Shown here: piece after piece, positions 26,620 through 34,107 of the stretch
How positions within the stretch are numbered: the first letter of the stretch is position 1
How the letters are laid out: each line of letters begins with the position of its first letter
NCBI GenBank assembly: GCA_017652345.1
Contig: JAGCBE010000182.1
Coordinates: 1-45,064 of the forward strand
Reading direction: 5' to 3'
Source of the DNA: Methanobrevibacter sp.
GTDB taxonomy: Archaea; Methanobacteriota; Methanobacteria; Methanobacteriales; Methanobacteriaceae
DNA: 45,064 nt
Position numbers and translations under genes: made by a program
The notes under the pieces: generated by a model
Database searches by the model: none
What the model saw: only the letters and a program-made list of their open reading frames with translations
What the model was told of the DNA's origin: nothing

Positions 26620-26655
26620 GAAAGCTCTGCGAGGTGTTAAGTTTGCAGAGCTTTC
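26620..26655 (-). terminator. Terminator for the leftward helicase gene
   Basis: The perfect stem GAAAGCTCTGC (26620-26630) and GCAGAGCTTTC (26645-26655) has a 14-base loop. Read leftward it is followed by TTTGTTTTTA, so it ends the helicase transcript. Between the two terminators lie two near-copies of TATACGCAAAGTAAAAA (from about 26565 and 26600, one base differing); the spacer holds no gene. Confidence 0.7.
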
Positions 26656-26713
26656 AGTTGTTTTAACCTAACTGAATATATATGACATTATATTCTATAC
26701 TCACAGTCCTACA

Positions 26714-28012
26714 CTATTTGGTTGTGCTTGTCAACTCAGACTCAAGACTCCTAGCTATAGTCTTAGGATCTTGAGATAGCTTTTGTTTGAAGTTCTTATA
26801 AAGAACATGATCAAGATTTAAATCGGATCTAAAAAAGTATTCATATATATCTGTATAAGGGGAACCAAATCTATAATTTCTAGCTTCAGCTTGATAGATA
26901 TCAGCGTAGTTGTATGAGAGATCAAAGAAGATAGAAACCTTTGCCACCTGAAGATTAACTCCCTCAGACAATGTTCCAATAGACGCTACAAGTACTGAGG
27001 GTTCTGGGGAAGATCTAAAGTCTTCAACAGCTTTGGTTCTCATTGTCTGAGATAGCCCTCCATATATAATTCCTGAAAGTCTTAAATTTAAAGAGTGAAT
27101 GACCTCTTCAATCTTAGAATAACTATCACGATAGTATGACCACACAAGTATTTTAGAATCTCTGTGGCGTTCAAGAACTGCTTTAAGTTTCTCATACCTT
27201 ATAGGATCTAGAATCATGACTCTATGAGCGACCCCTAGTAAGGTAAGTTCATTCACGGAATCGTAAGGTCTAAGAAGTTCTCTTACTTCGGGGGTGTCTT
27301 TCTTTCTTACCAGTAAATCAGTATAGAGAGTTCTAACTGAACTAGTATATGTAAGAACTGAAGTGTGTCTTGTAGGAAGACCAGAGAGAGCTTCTCTTCC
27401 TATAAAAGAAGAGTACCTATTTACTTCCTCATAGAACTCAGGTTTAAGCTTAGGGTTTATGATCCACTTTTGCCACTTCACAGTTGGTGGAGCAACATTA
27501 ATAAAATAAGTTTTTCTTATTTTATAAAAACTAAGCCCCTCAAAAAATTTCCCCCCTGAAGCAATTTTAAGTTGAGGAATAAAGTCAAGTTCATTCAGGG
27601 TTATGGGAGTAGCTGAAAGTAAGAAACGATAACACCCCCTAAACTTATTTACCAACATCACTGCAAGTCGAGTTCGGGCAGACTTGGGGGATTTAAGTTT
27701 GTGAGATTCATCAAATACAAGAGCCTTAACACCCCCAAGATCATCTCTTACAAGAAGCTTTGAGATAGTATTGTAAGTTGTGAAATGAAGTTTGATATCC
27801 GTGAACGATTGGTTCTTCCACTCATTAGCTATTTGAGGGTTTGGAACTACCACAATAGCTTCGGGAATATGAAGCTCATTCATAAGATTGAGTGTAGTGT
27901 AAGTCTTCCCAGTGCCAGTATCATGGAAGATACAAAGTCCTCTTTTCTCAGAACTTGAAGTAGAAAGAAAAGACTCGATTGTAGATCTTTGATGGTCGAA
28001 AAGCTGTTTCAT
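26714..28012 (-). CDS. SF2 (SNF2/DEAD-type) helicase
   Basis: A 432-residue protein with the full set of SF2 motifs: Q/I region HDTGTGKT (Lys36), DESH (101-104), LLSATP (motif III around 133-136), a motif V region VASIGTLSEGVNL (342-354) and motif VI QAEARNYR (374-381). It resembles compact phage SNF2-like translocases. It could remodel replication or recombination intermediates, or act in packaging or transcription. It is transcribed convergently to the prim-pol gene; its upstream side faces the non-coding 28.0-28.5 kb region. Confidence 0.9.
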   Translation of the reverse strand: MKQLFDHQRSTIESFLSTSSSEKRGLCIFHDTGTGKTYTTLNLMNELHIPEAIVVVPNPQIANEWKNQSFTDIKLHFTTYNTISKLLVRDDLGGVKALVFDESHKLKSPKSARTRLAVMLVNKFRGCYRFLLSATPITLNELDFIPQLKIASGGKFFEGLSFYKIRKTYFINVAPPTVKWQKWIINPKLKPEFYEEVNRYSSFIGREALSGLPTRHTSVLTYTSSVRTLYTDLLVRKKDTPEVRELLRPYDSVNELTLLGVAHRVMILDPIRYEKLKAVLERHRDSKILVWSYYRDSYSKIEEVIHSLNLRLSGIIYGGLSQTMRTKAVEDFRSSPEPSVLVASIGTLSEGVNLQVAKVSIFFDLSYNYADIYQAEARNYRFGSPYTDIYEYFFRSDLNLDHVLYKNFKQKLSQDPKTIARSLESELTSTTK

Positions 28013-28069
28013 TTATATTGGCTCTTAGTAGTTAAGATATATTAAATGGAAATATTCTATCCTTTTTTC

Positions 28070-28099
28070 TTGTAAGGAGCAATCGGAATCGAGTATAAT
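28070..28099 (+). promoter_or_regulatory. Candidate sigma70-type promoter for small RNA
   Basis: TTGTAA (28070-28075), an 18-base spacer and a perfect TATAAT (28094-28099). It points into a 0.1-kb non-coding stretch that ends in a strong terminator. Confidence 0.55.
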
Positions 28100-28105
28100 T
28101 CTAGT

Positions 28106-28207
28106 ATACATAAAGATCTTGCAATCCATTACAATCAGTTCTAGAATCATTCCTCCAATAGAACTTAAATTCCTAGCTTCTACACACTACAAGCTGGGAA
28201 TTTTTTT
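28106..28207 (+). ncRNA. Candidate phage small RNA (~100 nt)
   Basis: The unit runs from just after the TATAAT to a terminator and contains no supported gene. A first hairpin pairs GTTCTA (28138-28143) with TAGAAC (28159-28164) and exposes a loop containing ATTCCTCCAA, complementary to Shine-Dalgarno sequences. A second is the terminator: ATTCCTAGCTT (28169-28179) with AAGCTGGGAAT (28191-28201), then seven T. The exposed CCTCC loop suggests pairing with ribosome sites of mRNAs; for instance CATTCCTC is complementary to GAGGAATG at 2031-2038, just before the gene after the capsid gene. Transcription is not shown, and targets are inferred. Confidence 0.45.
28169..28207 (+). terminator. Strong terminator of the candidate small RNA
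   Basis: An 11-bp stem with one G-T pair (28169-28179 with 28191-28201), an 11-base loop and a T7 run. Confidence 0.75.
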
Positions 28208-28212
28208 CACTA

Positions 28213-28228
28213 TGTTCCCCGTGGAACA
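28213..28228. promoter_or_regulatory. parS-like 16-bp dyad
   Basis: TGTTCCCCGTGGAACA differs from the perfect dyad TGTTCCACGTGGAACA at one base (position 7). That dyad is of the chromosomal parS class (TGTTYCACGTGRAACA). No ParA or ParB gene is visible here. It could be bound by a host ParB or be an operator. The half-site GGAACAT also occurs in each unit of the 38.6-kb array. Confidence 0.4.
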
Positions 28229-28379
28229 TTTAGTAGATACTAAGAAGGGCGGATCTTCCGAAGAAAATCAGCCCCCTGTGAGCTATAGATGTTTATTCTC
28301 TGTTGGAAACAGCTTACATTCACTTATTCAAGAACAACATCATTTTTGTAAAATACGAAAATTAAAATGGAAGTACTAT

Positions 28380-28423
28380 CAAGTAGAAAGAAAACAGAGA
28401 TGTATTATTCTACTTTCTACTTG
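28380..28423. other. Non-coding hairpin with 22-base loop
   Basis: CAAGTAGAAAG (28380-28390) is perfectly complementary to CTTTCTACTTG (28413-28423). The rest of 28229-28437 shows no gene I support. This could be an RNA element in the leader of the gene at 28484. Confidence 0.4.
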
Positions 28424-28483
28424 CTAGGTTGAATCTTTTAGCTCACAATAAGGGGAGCTATCATAATTAAAAGGAGAAAGCAA

Positions 28484-28711
28484 GTGGAAGTTATATACAA
28501 ATTTACTTTTGAAGAAGGCTCTGATGATATGATTGGTCTTAAACTGGTACAAAATGCTACATCTATGTATCTAGCCTTGAGTGAAATCAGAGAACAAACA
28601 AGACAATGGTATAAATACGGTGATAGGGAAGCTATCCCAGTCGAAGAGATTAGAGATACCATATGGGATATCACTGCCGAACACGTTGATTTAGATAAGT
28701 TAGGCGGCTAA
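28484..28711 (+). CDS. Small phage protein, conserved-type, unknown
   Basis: A 75-residue protein starting at GTG with AAAAGGAGAAAG upstream. The pattern ATSMYLALSEIREQTRQWYKYGD...IPVEEIRDTIWDI resembles a small protein I recall from many phages of low-GC hosts, but its role is unknown. It is acidic and likely helical. It lies 65 bases before a P-loop gene, and a pair of imperfect 28-30-base direct repeats fills the spacer. Confidence 0.7.
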   Translation: MEVIYKFTFEEGSDDMIGLKLVQNATSMYLALSEIREQTRQWYKYGDREAIPVEEIRDTIWDITAEHVDLDKLGG

Positions 28712-28774
28712 TTTTACATTTATTATAGGGTATTTTAGGTAGTTTTTTACACTTTTTATAGGGAACTTTTTAGG
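28712..28774 (+). repeat. Two imperfect direct repeats before P-loop gene
   Basis: Copy one is 28712-28739 and copy two 28745-28774; both run TTTTACA...TATAGGG...TTTTAGG. The repeat period is 33 bases. The paired TATAGGG elements could be tandem promoter or operator sites. Confidence 0.5.
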
Positions 28775-28776
28775 CA

Positions 28777-29298
28777 ATGGCAGGTTGTATTTATATATGC
28801 TATCAAGGTGTAGGTAAGTCTTCTATAGCAAATAGAAGTACTGGATATATTGATCTAGAATCTTCCCGCTTTAGATTAACTGGTGGATATAGACCTACTG
28901 AATGGTACAAATACTATGTGTCTTATGCTTACGGTCTTGCATGGCAGGGGTATAATGTTCTTGTGTCCTCCCATAAGGTTGTAAGAGATGAAGTAGCTGA
29001 CCAAAGACATTATAGAGAATCAGGATACTATTATCCAATGGGAAACAGCCAGATCAAATCCTTTATAGTCTACCCCTCATTAGAACTTAAGCAACCATGG
29101 ATCAAAAAACTTCATGAAAGATTCTTGATGGATGGTTGTCATAAGAATCGTGTAGCCTATCTTAACGCTCTTGATAGGTATACTGACAATATTCTAGAGA
29201 TGCAAGAAGACGCTCAACGATATGAGTTTGAAGAAATAGAAATTAAAAGTATGGACTATAATCTTAAAGAGGTGCTTGATAGAACTAATCAGAATTAA
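28777..29298 (+). CDS. P-loop NTPase / nucleotide-kinase-like protein
   Basis: A 173-residue protein with a Walker A close to the N-terminus (CYQGVGKSS, about 8-16), YIDLESSRF after it, an R-x-T-E-W-Y-x-x-Y region and YNVLVSSHKVVRDEV, an arrangement I recall from small phage P-loop proteins related to kinases. The N-terminal position of the P-loop supports the ATG at 28777, although only a weak AGG precedes it. Substrate is unknown; a nucleotide or nucleoside kinase role is an inference. Confidence 0.72.
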   Translation: MAGCIYICYQGVGKSSIANRSTGYIDLESSRFRLTGGYRPTEWYKYYVSYAYGLAWQGYNVLVSSHKVVRDEVADQRHYRESGYYYPMGNSQIKSFIVYPSLELKQPWIKKLHERFLMDGCHKNRVAYLNALDRYTDNILEMQEDAQRYEFEEIEIKSMDYNLKEVLDRTNQN

Positions 29299-29317
29299 AA
29301 GAGGTGAATATTTTCAT

Positions 29318-30652
29318 TTACTCCTCCCAATATGACGCTGTAATCAATGCATTACCACAAGTTATTCTGTCGCTGTCTTCCTCATGACTAGGAACAAATA
29401 CTATAACATCCCATCCCCTTTGAACTAGGGGTTGTTCAAACTGTCTATAGACATCGTAGTTTTCATATGAAGTAGTTACATCAAAATTACTTTCGACTGC
29501 AGAATGTGTTTGATGTATTGGAGTAATTTTAACTATAAATTTTTTAGGATCAAATAACTCAGTTAATCTATCAGCGTCTAAAATAGTTTCTTTAGTTACC
29601 GCAAAATTTAAAGTATATTTTCTGCCTATTGGATCAGGAAGATCTTTGCCAATTTTAGATATTTCTTCTAAGGGCAAACTACATCCATTGAATTGATAAT
29701 CCCTCTGATTATCATCTGTAGAATTAATACTAAATTGCAATCCCGCTTCACCCTCATAATCGTTGTTTTTAATTCTACACCACTCATGAAGGAAAGATTG
29801 CAAACCCTTGTTATATAAAGGAAGCATTGTAGATACTACTGGGTGAATAGTTTTTGCTGATATATATTTTTTAACTAGTGGTCTTAATACAGCTCGTGTA
29901 AAAGATATAACATTTAGATTGTAGGTAGGCTCACCCATTCTAGCAAAATGCACATTGAACCTGTCTGTGTGTTTAACTGTTTCATTTTTTAAGATAGTTT
30001 CAATCTCGTATTCCATTTCTTCTACAGTAGCGTTTCCTAAAAACCCAACTTTAGGACAATCACAAAAACGACAATTCATAGGGCAACCTTTTTGAGTGCT
30101 AATAGTAGCCACCCATTTTTTAGAAAGATCAACTGGTTTATGTTCTACACCATTTATTTCTTTATGCAGTCCAAGAAAATCAGCTTTGATATTATTCTCT
30201 TTTCCATAATCACCTACAGTCAAAAACTCTAAGTATCGCTCTTGATCTACATATATTTTTCCTGTGTGTGTATTATATATTTTCATTTTATCATCTCCTA
30301 ATTTAACATTAAAAAGCTCCCTAGAAGCGTGCTTTTTAAGATCCTCAATATCAAAATCTGTATGATATATTAACTCACAATCACAATTCTCAAAAGGGTC
30401 TTCTGGCTTCCAATCTTTTGCTATTAAAGACATCCGATCCTTTCCCTCGTCTAATGTTAGACGAAAACAATTTTTATATTTTGGATATAGGGATTCACAA
30501 CCAAATTCATCTTTTATATAATATGTTGTTTTACCCTTCCAATTACCTTTACGAGTAAACCAACCCAATGCCCAAGGATCATTAGGATCATGATCTGGAT
30601 ATTTTGTTATTAATACATACTCATTAGGTTTTGGATTTTTTATTTTTCTCAT
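29318..30652 (-). CDS. RlmN/Cfr-like radical SAM protein
   Basis: A 444-residue protein. Residues about 175-440 show a radical SAM methyltransferase pattern: CPMNCRFC (Cys190, 194, 197; CX3CX2C) for the 4Fe-4S cluster, HFARMGEPTYN (a GEP-type motif as in RlmN MGEP), STMLPLYNKGLQSF, LQFSINSTDDNQRDYQF (like SLHA..D..R), and a late TCGN (Cys432) at the position of the RlmN acceptor Cys (CGQL). About 170 residues precede it, including a beta-rich segment (EYVLITKYPD...WFTRKGNWKGKTTYYIKDE) not found in RlmN. It could methylate RNA or modify another substrate. Only 19 bases separate it from the convergent P-loop gene. Confidence 0.8.
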   Translation of the reverse strand: MRKIKNPKPNEYVLITKYPDHDPNDPWALGWFTRKGNWKGKTTYYIKDEFGCESLYPKYKNCFRLTLDEGKDRMSLIAKDWKPEDPFENCDCELIYHTDFDIEDLKKHASRELFNVKLGDDKMKIYNTHTGKIYVDQERYLEFLTVGDYGKENNIKADFLGLHKEINGVEHKPVDLSKKWVATISTQKGCPMNCRFCDCPKVGFLGNATVEEMEYEIETILKNETVKHTDRFNVHFARMGEPTYNLNVISFTRAVLRPLVKKYISAKTIHPVVSTMLPLYNKGLQSFLHEWCRIKNNDYEGEAGLQFSINSTDDNQRDYQFNGCSLPLEEISKIGKDLPDPIGRKYTLNFAVTKETILDADRLTELFDPKKFIVKITPIHQTHSAVESNFDVTTSYENYDVYRQFEQPLVQRGWDVIVFVPSHEEDSDRITCGNALITASYWEE

Positions 30653-30674
30653 AGTTATTATTTTTATATTCCTT

Positions 30675-30854
30675 TTATTTTAATGCCCCTTCCTCCCTTA
30701 AAACCCTTAGAATTTCTTTAACAATAGGTTCAACCAAATCAACATAGGGTTGAACTTCCCATTGTTTTACAGGGGTTCTATAGATAAGATAAATAATAAT
30801 TCCTATCACTATTATTCCTATCACTACTAAATTAAATTTAACTTCATCATCCAT
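30675..30854 (-). CDS. Small membrane protein (59 residues)
   Basis: An overlooked small gene: on the minus strand an ATG at 30854-30852, preceded by AGAGGAAG, opens a frame of 59 codons ending at 30675-30677. Its N-terminus is acidic (MDDEVKFN), followed by a single hydrophobic helix (VVIGIIVIGIIIYLIY, about 10-26) and a charged C-terminus (EPIVKEILRVLREEGALK). It lies between the recombinase and radical SAM genes, with about two bases to the former, so it is likely co-transcribed. Function unknown; a single-span phage membrane protein. Confidence 0.65.
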   Translation of the reverse strand: MDDEVKFNLVVIGIIVIGIIIYLIYRTPVKQWEVQPYVDLVEPIVKEILRVLREEGALK

Positions 30855-30856
30855 TT

Positions 30857-31936
30857 TTACTTCCTCTTTGCTACCACGCTTTTCACCCAGCTAAGTCCAA
30901 CATTCATTATTTCTACTATCTCACGAATCTTTTTCCCCTCAGCTCTAAGTCGAAGAACTTCAGCCTTTTGCTCAGGGGTGTAGGTAGCCGCTCTTCCTAG
31001 AATCTTACCACGAAGGCGAGCCGCTTCAAGTCCTGCTTTAACTCTCATAACTATTGCTTCTCTTTCAATTTGGGCAATCTCTGAGAAAGCCGCAAGTAAG
31101 GTCTTTCTAAAAGGATTATTCACATTGGATGAAAGTACTGGTTGAGTGATTGAAATAAAGTTTACTCCAATTTCCTCAAAGTCTAGAAGAAGTCTAATTG
31201 CAGTAGATGAGGAACGTGAGAAACGATCGAGCCTGTAAACAATCACAGTGTCAATCACCCCTGATTGAGCGTCATGAATGAGATTTAAAAACTCTGGACG
31301 ATCATCTTTAGATCCTGATATCCCCTTGTCCTCATATATTCTAATAGATGAGGGCTTTTGATCTTCAGGAAGTGAATCAATATATTTTTCAACTTCCACA
31401 CGTTGGGAATCTGTATCTTGTTCATTAGTTGAAACCCTATAATATATCCCGAACCTACGTGGCTCATACCCAGATTTAATAAGATCTTTCTCTAATTTAC
31501 TTTCACGATTAAGATGAGCAAGCTTTCCATAATATTTTCTTGGTTGAAGCTCGGTGTCTTTTGGAAGATACTCGTCCTCAAGCTTCTCAAGAAGCTTTTT
31601 TACCTTACTCTTTATAACGTACATCCACTGTGTTTCGTCTTGACACTTAATTGTAGTAAGGTTTCTAAAAGGTACTAGAGGGCAAACAGGATGACGCTTA
31701 ACCGCCTCGTATGCTTTTTTAGTAAGGGATTTGATTGTATCTGGGGATAGCTCTTCTCCATCAGCTATGCGATACAAATTATCTATAGGTTTTAGCTCAT
31801 ACATCATTGTCATAAACATTCCATACTCATATGGAGTCTTTGTAGTTTCAAAAAAATTATAGGGTATCCAATATGATAATAGGGATGTTGGACGTAAATC
31901 ATCCGTAAGTTTTATTAAAAGTCGGTTAAGTTTCAT
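30857..31936 (-). CDS. Serine recombinase with N-terminal extension
   Basis: A 359-residue protein. The resolvase/invertase catalytic domain occupies about 160-310 (GIYYRVSTNEQDTDSQ with Arg167 and catalytic Ser169; YRLDRFSR with Arg235/Asp237; FSEIAQIEREAIVMRVKAGLEAAR). A helix-turn-helix ends it (YTPEQKAEVLRLRAEGKKIREIVEIMNVGLSWVKSVV). Catalytic domains of this family normally start near residue 1; here about 160 extra residues precede it with no similarity I can name. It may recombine phage DNA (inversion, resolution or integration). The ribosome site AAGGAGAAG precedes ATG 31936. Confidence 0.85.
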   Translation of the reverse strand: MKLNRLLIKLTDDLRPTSLLSYWIPYNFFETTKTPYEYGMFMTMMYELKPIDNLYRIADGEELSPDTIKSLTKKAYEAVKRHPVCPLVPFRNLTTIKCQDETQWMYVIKSKVKKLLEKLEDEYLPKDTELQPRKYYGKLAHLNRESKLEKDLIKSGYEPRRFGIYYRVSTNEQDTDSQRVEVEKYIDSLPEDQKPSSIRIYEDKGISGSKDDRPEFLNLIHDAQSGVIDTVIVYRLDRFSRSSSTAIRLLLDFEEIGVNFISITQPVLSSNVNNPFRKTLLAAFSEIAQIEREAIVMRVKAGLEAARLRGKILGRAATYTPEQKAEVLRLRAEGKKIREIVEIMNVGLSWVKSVVAKRK

Positions 31937-31959
31937 CAGAGCTTCTCCTTATACTAGGA

Positions 31960-32439
31960 TTAAAGGGGTTTTCCTTCGTACAAAAAAGCTTTTCGTCTTT
32001 CTACGTACTTTTTAATTATTTGAGCTTGTTCCTCCACGGCTTTTTCAAATCTAGTTAGAGCTACTTCTTTAGATACAGAACCCCCAGAACATTCAAGTTG
32101 AAGATCATCATCTTTATAGTAAGGGGGGTACATAAAAATATGCTCAATAATATAACCGTATTTTTCATGATAATATAAATAGTTCATTATATAATAAACA
32201 TCAATTAACCCATCAGGATCAAGATTATATTTTTTAGGTACAAATTTAACAGGTTCCCAATTTTTGCGTTTTAAAACCTCACAAAGGTCTTTATGATTAA
32301 GTCCTGTAAGGTAATACTCACAATATCTTGCAAGAACCGATTGAGGTATAGGATCTAGTTTTTCTCTTTCGCTAAAGAATTTATCTAGTTCTTTTTCCCT
32401 TTTTTTTGAGCCAAAAAATAGTTTTTGTAACTTAATCAT
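31960..32439 (-). CDS. Unknown protein, accessory operon
   Basis: A 159-residue protein of no recognised family. It begins with a basic helix (KLQKLFFGSKKREKELDKFF) and has a Tyr-rich middle (IMNYLYYHEKYGYIIEHIFMYPPYYKDDD). The C-terminus is a coiled-coil-like charged helix (RFEKAVEEQAQIIKKYVERRKAF). It overlaps the upstream gene by eight bases, so it is translationally coupled within the leftward operon that ends with the recombinase. Confidence 0.6.
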   Translation of the reverse strand: MIKLQKLFFGSKKREKELDKFFSEREKLDPIPQSVLARYCEYYLTGLNHKDLCEVLKRKNWEPVKFVPKKYNLDPDGLIDVYYIMNYLYYHEKYGYIIEHIFMYPPYYKDDDLQLECSGGSVSKEVALTRFEKAVEEQAQIIKKYVERRKAFLYEGKPL

Positions 32440-32716
32440 TCATGTTTTCCTTTTTGTCTAATTCATACATATCTACAAACATCATTCTTTTGCCCTTTTG
32501 CATTAGTTTTTTATAAAAATCTAATAAAGCCATCACATGAGCAACACATACTTTATAACTTATTTCATCTTTAACCTTAAATAATTCCCCTGCTACTTTC
32601 ATGCACTCTTCTTCAAAAATTAAAGACATCTTTTTCATTCCTTTTTCTTTATTTTTTAAAGCTATATCTATCGCCTTTTCCATATACTCTTTTGCTGAAT
32701 ATTCAGGTTCTCCCAT
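32432..32716 (-). CDS. Unknown helical protein, accessory operon
   Basis: A 94-residue protein, largely helical and charged, with many Met and Lys (KNKEKGMKKMSLIFEEECMKVAGELFKV; VAHVMALLDFYKKLMQKGKRMMFVDMYEL). No family is recognised. It overlaps the next gene by eight bases and follows the previous by one, within a tightly packed leftward operon. Confidence 0.6.
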   Translation of the reverse strand: MGEPEYSAKEYMEKAIDIALKNKEKGMKKMSLIFEEECMKVAGELFKVKDEISYKVCVAHVMALLDFYKKLMQKGKRMMFVDMYELDKKENMND

Positions 32717-32717
32717 T

Positions 32718-33431
32718 TTAATTTTCCTCTTCTTTTTTTTCTGAAGTTTTAAGCATTACGAACCTTCTCATCATAGAATAAAGTTCTGCAAGTATGTGAT
32801 ACTTGGCAGATTGAGGCTCTACTTTAGTAACCTCACACCATTCAAATATAAGATTTGTGATTCCAATAAGTAAATCTTCGTCAGGATGAAAAGGTTTAGC
32901 ATATTTTAAATCAAAAGATCTTAACCCATGACTAATAGCGTCCACCATGTCTTCGTCAGGCTTTCTAGTGGTTTGCTCTTTCGTTGAAGGTAGGGGGTCT
33001 TTGTCTTTTGATTCAAGGGTAGGGGTATAGATATAATCGTCAGCGTTTTCTACTATCATAGGATCTTCCTTTTCTATATCTTGACCGTGGTAATAAAGTA
33101 CACCCATGTTATCATATTCTTTTGGTGGAACTTTGCTAGGAGTAAATGCTAATTTGATGTTTGTTTTTCTTAATGCCCCAAATAAAGCATCCATAAATTT
33201 AAGATCATCTTCGTAATATGAAGGTACTATAGAATATAACCTACTGTTAGTTCTAACTTCCTCAATAAAGCCCTTCATTACATGAATCGCACGGTTCATA
33301 ATCCTACGGATAGTTCTTAAACTATTTAATGGGGGTAACTTCTTTTCAGGGTCATACAAGGATAAAAAAGTATCCTCTAACTGTCTTGATAATTTAATTC
33401 TCTCAAATGTGTTGTGCATTTTAAACATCAT
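32718..33431 (-). CDS. Unknown protein, accessory operon
   Basis: A 237-residue protein of no recognised family. The N-terminal half is basic and helical (FERIKLSRQLEDTFLSLYDPEKKLPPLNSLRTIRRIMNRAIHVMKGF). A low-complexity acidic linker (ESKDKDPLPSTKEQTTRKPDED, about 138-160) separates it from a second helical part (LLIGITNLIFEWCEVTKVEPQSAKYHILAELYSMMRRFVML). The site GAAAGGAATT precedes ATG 33431. The two-domain, linker-joined shape suggests a partner-binding protein, but no function can be stated. Confidence 0.6.
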   Translation of the reverse strand: MMFKMHNTFERIKLSRQLEDTFLSLYDPEKKLPPLNSLRTIRRIMNRAIHVMKGFIEEVRTNSRLYSIVPSYYEDDLKFMDALFGALRKTNIKLAFTPSKVPPKEYDNMGVLYYHGQDIEKEDPMIVENADDYIYTPTLESKDKDPLPSTKEQTTRKPDEDMVDAISHGLRSFDLKYAKPFHPDEDLLIGITNLIFEWCEVTKVEPQSAKYHILAELYSMMRRFVMLKTSEKKEEEN

Positions 33432-33477
33432 GAATAATTCCTTTCTTGTTTCGTTATCCCTTTCCTACATTCAAAAG

Positions 33478-34002
33478 TTATCCAAGGGTAGGGGTCTTTT
33501 TAATTAAATACATATCAACGAACTTGTCAGCTTTAAAATTAATTTGGAGTAGTCCATACTCTGGATGACTTAATATAAGAGTTGAATCATATTTAGTTTC
33601 CGCAGCTTTGAATCTTTGGAAATAGGAAAGAGGTTCTCCATCATTCATAAACTCACACACATCCTCAAGGCTCATATCTTTAAGGAATGACTGTAAGTCC
33701 TCAACGTTTTTTACTTGGTTTTCCTCTGTTTTAGCTCTTAACCCGTGATTCCTCACCCATTGTGCTATGGTTGATTGAGCTATTCCATATTTTTTAGCTA
33801 GGATATGTTGTCTTGTGCCAGCCAAAATTTGTTTGACAATTTTTTCTTTAAAGTCAAGAGAATACTTAGATTTTCTTGGCTTTCTTTCAGGTTTGATTGC
33901 TGATTTAGATTGATTAGATTTAGAAGATCTAGTATACTTCGTCTTCTTAATTATGGTTTTCTTTTTGAAGATTGCTTGTGTAATTTTTTGGAATAAGTTC
34001 AT
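33478..34002 (-). CDS. Helix-turn-helix protein (transposase-type HTH)
   Basis: A 174-residue protein. A very basic N-terminus (about 1-45) is followed by an HTH of the IS3/psq type: YSLDFKEKIVKQILAGTRQHILAKKYGIAQSTIAQWVRNHGL (about 47-88). The C-terminal part (about 105-174) resembles a small unknown domain with no catalytic residues. It is therefore a DNA-binding protein with an insertion-sequence-like reader head, likely a regulator. It heads the lower part of the leftward operon, and a well-formed promoter is found just upstream. Confidence 0.72.
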   Translation of the reverse strand: MNLFQKITQAIFKKKTIIKKTKYTRSSKSNQSKSAIKPERKPRKSKYSLDFKEKIVKQILAGTRQHILAKKYGIAQSTIAQWVRNHGLRAKTEENQVKNVEDLQSFLKDMSLEDVCEFMNDGEPLSYFQRFKAAETKYDSTLILSHPEYGLLQINFKADKFVDMYLIKKTPTLG

Positions 34003-34068
34003 TGCTTTGTCCTCTCATTGGTTCGGTTTGTATACTGGAGTCGTCAATCGTTAATACAGTTGGGAGTT

Positions 34069-34097
34069 CTCATATCACATTAAGGGTAGGGGGTCAA
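34069..34097 (-). promoter_or_regulatory. Candidate promoter for the HTH gene operon
   Basis: On the minus strand TTGACC (34097-34092), a 17-base spacer and TATGAG (34074-34069), with an extended -10 TG one base before it (TGATATGAG). It points toward the gene at 34002. Confidence 0.5.
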
Positions 34098-34107
34098 GGT
34101 TTTTTTG

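Noticed and set aside
28119..28427. Open frame of 102 codons in the non-coding region
   Set aside because: It needs a TTG start with no ribosome site, crosses the terminator of the candidate small RNA and the parS-like dyad, and its composition is not protein-like.
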